From assembly GCF_000143885.2 (NCBI RefSeq), contig NC_018581.1, positions 1,798,001-1,862,000 of the forward strand: DNA of 64,000 nt, in the 5' to 3' direction. This document shows, piece by piece, positions 1 to 8,020 of the stretch. Origin of the DNA: Gordonia sp. KTR9 (GTDB lineage Bacteria; Actinomycetota; Actinomycetes; Mycobacteriales; Mycobacteriaceae). The position numbers and the translations under genes are program-made. The notes below the pieces were generated by a model, which was not told where the DNA came from, made no database searches, and saw nothing but the letters and a program-made list of their open reading frames with translations. The first letter of the stretch is position 1, and the number at the start of each line of letters is the position of its first letter.

Positions 1-1
1 C

Positions 2-439
2 GCGAACTGGGCAGTCGCCGGTGACACCTCCGCCGGTGCCCTGATCGGGCAGGCGGTCCTCGGCACCTTCGGCGTGTTCTTCGGCATGCTGGTCGTGTAC
101 AAGGTCGGCGCCATCCGCGTGACGCCGCGTTTCACGCGCATGCTGTTCGCCGGCATGATCGGCGTCCTGGTGCTGATGCTCGGCAACCTGGTCATCGGTC
201 TGTTCACCGGTGAGGCCGGGGTGCTCCGCGACGGCGGCCCGATCGCGATCATCTTCTCGCTGGTCTGCATCGCCCTCGCCGCGTTCAGCTTCCTGCTGGA
301 CTTCGACGCCGCGGATCGCCTGATCCGCGCCGGCGCACCCGACCGCGCCGCCTGGGGCGTCGCACTCGGCCTGACCGTCACCCTGGTCTGGCTCTACGTC
401 GAGATCCTGCGACTGCTGACCTACTTCAACTCCGACTAG
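2..439 (+). CDS. Bax inhibitor-1/YccA-family membrane protein (3' part)
   Basis: The reading frame is open from the left edge of the window, so the start lies outside. About 145 residues remain, with hydrophobic helices interrupted by short charged loops (for example YKVGAIRVTPRFTRM). The C-terminal section carries a LDFDAAD stretch followed by a last helix, which resembles the C-terminal half of actinobacterial Bax inhibitor-1/YccA-like proteins. It is expected to be an integral inner-membrane protein of unknown transport or stress role. A perfect hairpin follows the stop at once. The family call rests on recall of the sequence pattern; the membrane nature is clear. Confidence 0.7.
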   Translation, partial: ANWAVAGDTSAGALIGQAVLGTFGVFFGMLVVYKVGAIRVTPRFTRMLFAGMIGVLVLMLGNLVIGLFTGEAGVLRDGGPIAIIFSLVCIALAAFSFLLDFDAADRLIRAGAPDRAAWGVALGLTVTLVWLYVEILRLLTYFNSD

Positions 440-447
440 TCCGTCAC

Positions 448-489
448 ACGACAGTGGCCCCGCACCTCTCGGTGCGGGGCCACTGTCGT
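448..489 (+). terminator. Strong hairpin after the BI-1-like gene
   Basis: Two perfectly complementary 19-nt arms (448-466 and 471-489) are separated by a TCTC tetraloop. The stem is GC-rich and begins 9 nt after the stop codon. No U-run follows, as is common for actinobacterial terminators. Confidence 0.85.
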
Positions 490-560
490 CTCGAGGGTCC
501 TGTGTGCGACAAAATGTGCCGCCCAGACGCGTTTGCGGGGGCGACCCACCGCCGCGGTTC

Positions 561-566
561 TACCGT
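561..566 (+). promoter_or_regulatory. -10 element TACCGT, leaderless start of DUF6790 gene
   Basis: TACCGT fits TANNNT and is followed by six bases and then the ATG at 573. There is no Shine-Dalgarno sequence. This favours the ATG at 573 over the in-frame upstream ATG at 504. Confidence 0.5.
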
Positions 567-572
567 TCGGGC

Positions 573-1133
573 ATGGTGTTCTTTCTGATTCAGCTGGCGC
601 TGATGATCGTCGGCGCCGTGGTGCACATACTGGTGGACCGATCGGTGCGGCGGCGCACCTTCGGCCGCGCAGCCGAGCTCGTGATGCTCTGGATCCTGGT
701 CCCCGGAGGTGCGTTCGGCATCCTCGCGGGCATCGGGCACGTCGGCCCGAACGCCCCCGAGATCGCCGAAGGCATCGGACCGGACTTCATCCCGTCGATG
801 TTCCAGTGGGAACTCGGGTGGAACGACATCGCCGTGGGCGTGCTCGGTGTGCTCTGCTTCCGGGTGAGCAACCGCGGTGGATGGCTCGATGCCGCCGTCT
901 GGGCGCTGGCCATCAGCTACGGCGGGGACCTCGCCGGGCACATCTCGCAGTACTACATCCACGACAACACGGCGACCAACAACGTCTGGGCGATCCCCGC
1001 CGAGATCTACATCGTCGGCGTGGTCGTCATCGCCTGGTTCGTCTACCGACGAACAACCCCCCGCAGCGTCGCGATCCAAGGACCCAACGCGGCGAGGGGC
1101 GTCGACGAGACGGAAACGGTCTCGATCAGCTGA
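573..1133 (+). CDS. DUF6790-like membrane protein
   Basis: The protein has 186 residues and about five predicted membrane helices, starting with MVFFLIQLALMIVGAVVHIL. Between helices it carries a FQWELGWNDIA stretch and a later H-I-S-Q-Y-Y segment. This arrangement matches small actinobacterial membrane proteins annotated DUF6790, whose function is unknown. An upstream in-frame ATG at 504 would add a basic, non-membrane N-terminus and is less likely, because a leaderless -10 element sits just ahead of 573. The stop lies 15 bp from the convergent fadA3 stop, inside a short direct repeat. Confidence 0.7.
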   Translation: MVFFLIQLALMIVGAVVHILVDRSVRRRTFGRAAELVMLWILVPGGAFGILAGIGHVGPNAPEIAEGIGPDFIPSMFQWELGWNDIAVGVLGVLCFRVSNRGGWLDAAVWALAISYGGDLAGHISQYYIHDNTATNNVWAIPAEIYIVGVVVIAWFVYRRTTPRSVAIQGPNAARGVDETETVSIS

Positions 1134-1163
1134 GGCGCTCCAGCCCGTTCAGCTGAGGCGCTC
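1126..1163. repeat. 15-bp direct repeat at convergent gene ends
   Basis: TCAGCTGAGGCGCTC occurs at 1126-1140 and again at 1149-1163, a 23-bp period. The first copy holds the stop of the DUF6790 gene on the plus strand. The second encodes the last codons and stop of fadA3 on the minus strand. This looks like a small tandem duplication of the fadA3 tail. Confidence 0.7.
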
Positions 1164-2372
1164 GAGCACCATGGCCATACCCTGGCCGCCGCCCACACAC
1201 ATCGATTCGATGCCGAAGGTCTTGTCGTGGGTACGAAGGTTGTTGAGCAGGGTGGTCGTGATGCGGGCGCCGGTCATGCCGAACGGGTGACCGAGGGCGA
1301 TCGCCCCACCGGACACGTTCAGCTTGTCGTGGTCGATGCCGAGTTCGGCGGCCGAACCGAGGACCTGGACGGCGAACGCCTCGTTGATCTCGACGAGATC
1401 GATGTCCGACAGCGACATCCCCGAGACGCGCAGCACCTTCCGGATCGCCTCGATCGGACCGAGCCCCATGATCTCCGGCGACAGGCCGGTGGCCGCGGTG
1501 GCGACGACCCGTGCGAGCGGGGTCAGGCCCAGTTCCTTCGCCTTGGTGTCGCTCATGATGACCAGTGCCGCGGCGCCGTCGTTCAACGGGCAGGCGTTAC
1601 CCGCGGTGATGGTGCCGTCGGGGCGGAAGACCGGCTTGAGCTGCGAGATCTTCTCGTAGGTCGTGCCGGCGCGCGGACCGTCGTCGGTGGTGACGAGTGA
1701 GCCGTCGGGCAGGGTGACCGGGTCGATCTCGCGCTCGAAGAACCCGGACTTGATCGCTGCCTCGGCACGGTTCTGGCTCAGCACGCCCCACCGGTCCTGG
1801 TCCTCGCGGGAGATGCCGGTGGACGACGCCACGTTCTCGGCGGTCTGACCCATTGCGATGTACACGTCGGGGACGACGCCGTCCTTGCGCGGGTCGTGCC
1901 AGATGCCGGCGTCGCCGGCGGCTGCCTTCTCGGTCCGGGCCATCGCGTCGTCGAACATCGGGTTCTTCGAGTTCGGTGCGCCGTCGGCGCCGCCGGAGAT
2001 CCCGAAGCTCGACACGCTCTCGACGCCACCGGAGATCAGGACGTCGGCCTCGCCGGCCTTGATCGCGTGCAGCGCCATCCGGGTGGTCTGCAACGACGAC
2101 GAGCAGTAGCGGTTCACCGTCACGCCGGGGATGTGGTCGTGACCGAGCTCGACCGCGATCACCCGGGCGATGTTGTAACCGCCCTGGCCGCCGGGCTGGC
2201 CGATGCCCCAGTGGATGTCCTCGATCAGGGCAGGGTCGAGTTCGGGCACCTTGGCGAGCGCGGCTTCGACCATCTGACGCGACAGTTCGTCGGGGCGGAC
2301 GTCTTTGAGGGATCCCTTGGCCGCGCGGCCGATCGGGGAACGGGCATGGGCGACGATGACAGCTTCAGGCAT
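1149..2372 (-). CDS. fadA3: Acetyl-CoA C-acyltransferase (thiolase)
   Basis: This 407-residue thiolase would cleave 3-ketoacyl-CoA in beta-oxidation, or condense acetyl-CoA in reverse. The nucleophilic cysteine is C90 in NRYCSSSLQ. The active-site histidine is about H362 in ALGHPFGMTG, and the second catalytic cysteine is about C392 in CVGGGQGMAM. The length is typical for the family. It lies next to an SGNH hydrolase and cbs, as fadA3 (Rv1074c) does in M. tuberculosis, which is the basis for the symbol. The start has no Shine-Dalgarno sequence; TAGTTT ends six bases upstream, so the mRNA is probably leaderless. A palindrome just upstream is a likely operator. Confidence 0.9.
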   Translation of the reverse strand: MPEAVIVAHARSPIGRAAKGSLKDVRPDELSRQMVEAALAKVPELDPALIEDIHWGIGQPGGQGGYNIARVIAVELGHDHIPGVTVNRYCSSSLQTTRMALHAIKAGEADVLISGGVESVSSFGISGGADGAPNSKNPMFDDAMARTEKAAAGDAGIWHDPRKDGVVPDVYIAMGQTAENVASSTGISREDQDRWGVLSQNRAEAAIKSGFFEREIDPVTLPDGSLVTTDDGPRAGTTYEKISQLKPVFRPDGTITAGNACPLNDGAAALVIMSDTKAKELGLTPLARVVATAATGLSPEIMGLGPIEAIRKVLRVSGMSLSDIDLVEINEAFAVQVLGSAAELGIDHDKLNVSGGAIALGHPFGMTGARITTTLLNNLRTHDKTFGIESMCVGGGQGMAMVLERLS

Positions 2373-2378
2373 GCCTCA

Positions 2379-2384
2379 AAACTA
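2379..2384 (-). promoter_or_regulatory. -10 element TAGTTT for fadA3
   Basis: On the minus strand TAGTTT is followed by six bases and the fadA3 ATG at 2372. This is the leaderless spacing seen at many starts in this window. Confidence 0.55.
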
Positions 2385-2388
2385 CCGC

Positions 2389-2406
2389 ACCAAGCATCTG
2401 CTTGGT
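2389..2406. promoter_or_regulatory. Palindromic operator upstream of fadA3
   Basis: ACCAAGCATCTGCTTGGT is an inverted repeat of two 8-bp arms around a 2-bp centre. It sits 4 bp upstream of the fadA3 -10 element, where a bound repressor would block RNA polymerase. AAGCA-n2-TGCTT symmetry resembles operators of TetR-family regulators of fatty acid catabolism. The regulator is not in this window. Confidence 0.5.
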
Positions 2407-2437
2407 TTTGCGGCGGGGGTGTCCGGAACGGCGCTGG

Positions 2438-3373
2438 TCAGAGTCGCGTGAACTGTTTCCTGACACGTGTGATGAGTCGTGTTTCTTCGACGGCCTCGGA
2501 CACCTTGGGCGGCTCGGGCAACGGCGTGGGCCCCCATTCGCCGATCGAGGCGAGGACCTCGGGCACGAGGATGTCGGCGGCCAGCTCGTACCCCGCTGCC
2601 GACGGATGGAAGCGGTCGGGCGACAGCATGTGCTCGGGTCGCGCGAGGAACTCTTCGGTCAGCAGGTCGGCCAGCGGTACCGGGCGTCCACCGGCGGCCC
2701 GGACCGCCGAGCGTTGCGCGGCGGCCAGCGCGAGTCCCCAGCGCCGGAGCACCGCCCGGAGGGGCTGGGGGATCGCGGTCACCACCCCGAAGTCCGGGCA
2801 GGTGCCCACGACCACCTTCGCGCCCCCGTCCACGAGCGCGTGGACCGCCTCACCGAGCCGGCGCGCCGACGGGAGCGGACTGTTACGGGCGGTGACGTCG
2901 TTGGCGCCGACGAGGATGACGGCGACGTCGGGTCGCTCGTGGTGGACGAACATGGCCTCGATCTGCGCCGCGAGCCCTTTCGACGTCGCGCCGACGATCG
3001 CCTTGTTGGCGTAGCGGACCACCTGATCGGTCTCCGCGGCCACCCGGCGGGCGATCTGCACACCCGGGGTCTCCTCGGCGGTCTCGGCGCCCAGCCCGGC
3101 CGCGGTCGAGTCACCGAACACGACGAGGTAGAGGTCGTAGACGGTGTCGCGGGTGAAGCGTTCGCTGGTGCCGTCGGGGCGATACACGCCGTCGCCGTCC
3201 GGGGCATTGTCGGTGCGGTGCGGTATCACCACCCGGGCCTCGGCTGCCTGACTGTTCAGCAGGTTGTAGGCGGCCCACCCGGCACCGGCCGCGCCCGCGG
3301 TCGCCGCCGCCGTGGCGCCGACATCGCGCACGATCCTCCCGGAGGCGATTCCCTTGCGACTCGAACCGGACAC
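2438..3373 (-). CDS. SGNH/GDSL-family hydrolase
   Basis: The 311-residue protein has a short N-terminal region with an Ala/Gly-rich membrane or signal helix (about residues 18-40), so it is probably exported or membrane-anchored. The GDSL block reads VVFGDSTAAGLGA with the nucleophilic serine. A GANDVT block supplies the oxyanion Asn, and DRFHPSAAGY supplies the Asp/His pair. It should be an esterase or lipase of unknown substrate. The order fadA3-SGNH-cbs matches Rv1074c-Rv1075c-Rv1077 in M. tuberculosis. The GTG at 3373 is preceded by TAAACT and seven bases, supporting a leaderless start. Confidence 0.85.
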   Translation of the reverse strand: MSGSSRKGIASGRIVRDVGATAAATAGAAGAGWAAYNLLNSQAAEARVVIPHRTDNAPDGDGVYRPDGTSERFTRDTVYDLYLVVFGDSTAAGLGAETAEETPGVQIARRVAAETDQVVRYANKAIVGATSKGLAAQIEAMFVHHERPDVAVILVGANDVTARNSPLPSARRLGEAVHALVDGGAKVVVGTCPDFGVVTAIPQPLRAVLRRWGLALAAAQRSAVRAAGGRPVPLADLLTEEFLARPEHMLSPDRFHPSAAGYELAADILVPEVLASIGEWGPTPLPEPPKVSEAVEETRLITRVRKQFTRL

Positions 3374-3380
3374 GGGTGCC

Positions 3381-3386
3381 AGTTTA
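3381..3386 (-). promoter_or_regulatory. -10 element TAAACT for the SGNH hydrolase gene
   Basis: TAAACT on the minus strand is followed by seven bases and the GTG start at 3373. No Shine-Dalgarno sequence is present. Confidence 0.5.
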
Positions 3387-3450
3387 GGGGTTGCGGCTTC
3401 GGGCAGCGGCCGGGTGTCGCTGTTCGCGGCCGCTCTGGGACGATGGACGC

Positions 3451-4845
<1,395 letters not shown>

Positions 4846-4855
4846 GAGCATCACC

Positions 4856-6028
4856 GTGAGTGAACGACGCAGTGCGGCGGATTCGGTTCGCTGGCAAGGC
4901 TTCTCGACCCGCGCCATCCATGCCGGGTACGACCCCGATCCCCAGACGGGTGCGGTGAACGTCCCCATCTACGCGAGTTCGACCTTCGCCCAGGACGGCG
5001 TCGGCGGCCTGCGCGACGGCTTCGAGTACGCGCGCACCGGCAACCCGACCCGGCGCGCCCTCGAGGCCAACCTCGCCGCGCTCGAGAGCGGCACCTACGG
5101 AAGGGCTTTCGCCTCCGGTATGGCGGCCACCGACTGCCTGCTGCGGTCGACGCTGCGGCCGGGCGACCATCTGGTGATCCCCAACGACGCCTACGGCGGG
5201 ACTTTCCGGCTCATCGACAAGGTCTTCAGCCAGTGGGGTATCACCTACTCGGTGGCCCCGGTGTCCGACGTCGCCGCGGTGCGCGACGCCATCCGGCCGG
5301 AGACCAAGCTGGTCTGGACCGAGACGCCGACCAACCCGCTGCTCAACGTCGGCGACATCGAGACCCTCGCCGCCGTCGCACACGAGGCCGGCGCGAAGCT
5401 CGTGGTCGACAACACCTTTGCCTCGCCGTACCTGCAGCAGCCGCTCGTCCTGGGCGCCGACGTCGTACTGCATTCGACGACCAAGTACCTGGGCGGGCAC
5501 TCGGATGTCGTCGGTGGCGCGCTGGTCACCGACAGCGAGGAGCTCGACGAGGCGTTCGCATTCCTGCAGAACGGCGCGGGAGCGGTACCGGGCCCGTTCG
5601 ACGGGTTCCTGACCCTGCGCGGGATCAAGACCCTCGGTGTCCGGATGGATCGGCACTGCGACAACGCGGAGAAGGTCGTCGAGTTCCTGAGCGGCCACGA
5701 CAAGATCGACGCCGTCCTGTACCCGGGTCTGGAGAACCACCCGGGACACGAGGTCGCGGGTAAGCAGATGAAGCGCTACGGCGGCATGGTCTCGGTGTTG
5801 GTCAAGGGCGGCCTCGACGAGGCCAAGGAGTTCTGCGCCCGCACCGAGGTGTTCACGCTCGCCGAATCTCTCGGCGGCATCGAGTCGTTGATCGAACACC
5901 CCGGTGCGATGACGCACGCCTCGACCGCCGGATCGCTGCTCGAGGTGCCCGCCAACCTGGTCCGCCTCTCGGTGGGTATCGAGGACATCGACGACATCCT
6001 CGGCGATCTGGAGAACGCGCTGCGCTGA
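4856..6028 (+). CDS. metB: Cystathionine gamma-synthase/lyase-family enzyme
   Basis: The 390-residue Cys/Met-metabolism PLP enzyme has its PLP lysine at K210 in HSTTKYLGGHSD, and the YARTGNPTRR and SGMAAT motifs of the family. By position after cbs it corresponds to metB (Rv1079). The family includes gamma-synthases (O-acyl-homoserine plus cysteine) and gamma-lyases, and sequence alone does not separate them. With cbs it would link homocysteine, cystathionine and cysteine. The GTG start is preceded by TAGGAG, a Shine-Dalgarno sequence overlapping the cbs stop codon, so translation is likely coupled. Confidence 0.9.
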   Translation: MSERRSAADSVRWQGFSTRAIHAGYDPDPQTGAVNVPIYASSTFAQDGVGGLRDGFEYARTGNPTRRALEANLAALESGTYGRAFASGMAATDCLLRSTLRPGDHLVIPNDAYGGTFRLIDKVFSQWGITYSVAPVSDVAAVRDAIRPETKLVWTETPTNPLLNVGDIETLAAVAHEAGAKLVVDNTFASPYLQQPLVLGADVVLHSTTKYLGGHSDVVGGALVTDSEELDEAFAFLQNGAGAVPGPFDGFLTLRGIKTLGVRMDRHCDNAEKVVEFLSGHDKIDAVLYPGLENHPGHEVAGKQMKRYGGMVSVLVKGGLDEAKEFCARTEVFTLAESLGGIESLIEHPGAMTHASTAGSLLEVPANLVRLSVGIEDIDDILGDLENALR

Positions 6029-6041
6029 GCCGGGCGCGCCC

Positions 6042-7130
6042 TCAGATCCTCGCCTCGAGGAGTAGGTTCGACGCGGTCGTCGCCGCGACGTGCGCGCTCG
6101 GCAGTCCGGCTGCCCGGAAGGTGTCGAGCAACCGGGCGGGCCCGGCCTGGGCGCCCAGCGACGTCGCGCCATCGGCGATGCTGTGGGGCACACACAGGTA
6201 CGAACTGCCCGAGTAGAACAGCAGCGCAACGGGATTGGTCAGGTTCTCGGCGAGCGTGTCGTGCGCCAGCGGCTCGACGGCGATCACCTGTCCGCCTGCA
6301 CGCAGCGACGACCGTGCGTGCTCGAGCGCGCCCACCGGATCGCCGAAGTCGTGCAGTGCGTCGAAGAATACGATCGCGTCGTAGTCGCCGTCGTAGCTGT
6401 GCGCCCCGGCGACCTCGAAACGCACCCGGTCGCCGACGCCTGCTGCGGCCGCCGCCGCGGTTGCCCGCCGCACGGACTCCTCATGGCTGTCCACCCCGAC
6501 GAACGTGGAGTTCGGGAAGGCCTCGGCGAGAAGGATCGTGGGCACTCCGTGTCCGCAACCGACGTCGAGGACGCGGATGCCCTCGGAGAGTCGTTGCTCG
6601 AGGCCGTCGATCGCCGGTATCCACTCGCTGAGCAGCGATGCGCGGTAGATCGTCCCGTAGAAGCGTTCGACGCCGGAGAACAGCCGGGAGTCGTGTGCGT
6701 GCCAGGGCACACCGTCACCGGTCGCGTACGCGTGCGCGAGCTGGTCGACCGAGGCCCAGATCGCCGCGGCGACCTCGAAGCCGGCCACGATCGCAGCCGG
6801 GCTGTCGTCGTCGGCGAGCACCATGGCGTGCTCGGCGGGGAGCACGAAGACGTCGGCGCCCGCGTCGCCGCCGTCCTCGAGCAGCACGTACCCGGCGGCG
6901 GCCTGCACGCACAACCATTCGTGCACATACCGTTCGGCGAGTCCGCATCGTTCGGCGAGTTCGGCGCTGGTCGCCGACCCGAGCTGCGCCAGTGCCCGCC
7001 ACAGTCCGAGGCGGTCGCCGAGGTACGTGCTGATCGAGTGGTAAGCGTGTGTGAGGTCGGCACTGACCTGGCCGGCGAAGGCCTCGACCCGGCCGAGGTC
7101 GATGGCGGTGGGATCTGTCGTGGTGGTCAT
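6042..7130 (-). CDS. Class I SAM-dependent methyltransferase
   Basis: The 362-residue protein has an N-terminal winged-helix-like segment (about residues 15-85, with TSAELAERCGLAERYVHEWL). A Rossmann methyltransferase domain follows, with SAM motif I VLDVGCGHGVP and acidic motif II FVGVDSHEES. The substrate cannot be read from sequence. The frame stays open far upstream, but AGAGGG lies 8 nt before the ATG at 7130, and the upstream extension is arginine-rich shadow sequence. It is divergent from a PIG-L-like gene across a region with two pairs of 11-bp-spaced repeats, so it is a likely target of the large SARP/AfsR-like regulator nearby. Confidence 0.85.
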   Translation of the reverse strand: MTTTTDPTAIDLGRVEAFAGQVSADLTHAYHSISTYLGDRLGLWRALAQLGSATSAELAERCGLAERYVHEWLCVQAAAGYVLLEDGGDAGADVFVLPAEHAMVLADDDSPAAIVAGFEVAAAIWASVDQLAHAYATGDGVPWHAHDSRLFSGVERFYGTIYRASLLSEWIPAIDGLEQRLSEGIRVLDVGCGHGVPTILLAEAFPNSTFVGVDSHEESVRRATAAAAAAGVGDRVRFEVAGAHSYDGDYDAIVFFDALHDFGDPVGALEHARSSLRAGGQVIAVEPLAHDTLAENLTNPVALLFYSGSSYLCVPHSIADGATSLGAQAGPARLLDTFRAAGLPSAHVAATTASNLLLEARI

Positions 7131-7231
7131 GATCATGTCCCTCTGTTCGGTGATGGTCGGGATGTCGGTGCATCCCGGATCGGTGGTTGCCGCACCCTGG
7201 ATCGGGTGTGGCCTCAGCGTGCGGCGTGGTC

Positions 7232-7303
7232 CTGTCATGGCGCTGTCATGATTCGGCCGCGGTCGCGGCGCCCCACGCCGGATCGATGACAGTCGCGTGA
7301 CAG
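7232..7303. promoter_or_regulatory. Paired 11-bp-spaced repeats in a divergent promoter region
   Basis: CTGTCAT occurs at 7232-7238 and 7243-7249. The inverse, ATGACAG, occurs at 7286-7292 and, as GTGACAG, at 7297-7303. Within each pair the repeats are 11 bp apart, one helical turn. The two pairs are inverted relative to each other, each facing one of the divergent genes. SARP-family regulators are known to bind such heptameric direct repeats near -35. A BTAD-type regulator gene lies just downstream at 8021. Confidence 0.6.
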
Positions 7304-7325
7304 CGGGGCCGCCGACGATCAGCTC

Positions 7326-7973
7326 ATGACAACGACACGAACCGCGACCGCAGCCGCGGACCATGAGCTGCGAGTGACCGATCTGGGTACGGTGCTGTCC
7401 GTCTGGGCGCATCCCGACGACGAGAACGCCACCTCCGCAGCACGTTCGGCGCTCGCGGCCACTCGCACCCGCGAACTGTCCGAGGCCTTCGACGTGCTGG
7501 GGATCGACGAACATCACTGGCTCGACCTGCCCGACGGAGGCCTCGAGGCACTCGATCCGGCGACCCCGGTGGCGCGTATCGCCGCAGTGCTCGACGAGGT
7601 CCGGCCCGACACCGTCCTCACCTTTGGCCCGGACGGGGTGACCGGTCACCCCGATCACCGCACGGTCAACCGCTGGGTGCTCCGCGCGATTGCCTCCGCG
7701 GGTGTCGAACCCAGGGTCCTGCACCCGGTCGCCACCGGACGGGCCGTCGAGTACGACCTCGCCCGCGAATTCGACATGTGGGCGCTCGGCGGTCCGAGGC
7801 AGTGCCCGACCGAGAAGGTGGCGCTGCGGCTCCGACTCGCCGGTGCCGAACTCGATCGCAAGGTCGATGCGCTACTGGCGCAGCGATCCCAGACCGAGGA
7901 TCTGGCCGCGGCGATCGGTCTCGATCGATACCGGACGTGGGTGTCGGTGGAGGCCTACGCTCATCCTGCATAG
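7326..7973 (+). CDS. PIG-L/LmbE-like deacetylase with shortened N-terminal core
   Basis: This 215-residue protein keeps the zinc motif WAHPDDEN near residue 30 and the later GVTGHPDHRTVNRW motif of PIG-L (LmbE) N-acetylglucosaminyl deacetylases. Between HPDDE and the conserved RTREL helix there are only about 17 residues, whereas family members usually have about 45, including a GG...V..T.GE strand. That central strand-helix unit appears deleted, so activity is doubtful. The start has no Shine-Dalgarno sequence and lies 23 bp after a SARP-type repeat pair. The AfsR-like regulator gene follows after 47 bp and may be co-transcribed. Confidence 0.75.
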   Translation: MTTTRTATAAADHELRVTDLGTVLSVWAHPDDENATSAARSALAATRTRELSEAFDVLGIDEHHWLDLPDGGLEALDPATPVARIAAVLDEVRPDTVLTFGPDGVTGHPDHRTVNRWVLRAIASAGVEPRVLHPVATGRAVEYDLAREFDMWALGGPRQCPTEKVALRLRLAGAELDRKVDALLAQRSQTEDLAAAIGLDRYRTWVSVEAYAHPA

Positions 7974-8020
7974 GACGCGGGCACACCACGGATGGGTTGT
8001 CGGAGACCGGGAGGGCGGGG

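Noticed and set aside
5233..5763. Plus-strand frame inside metB
   Set aside because: Arg-rich +1 shadow with no ribosome binding site; metB has full family motifs in the other frame.
7131..7724. N-terminal extension of the methyltransferase frame upstream of 7130
   Set aside because: It overlaps the divergent PIG-L gene and its promoter, and AGAGGG precedes the ATG at 7130.
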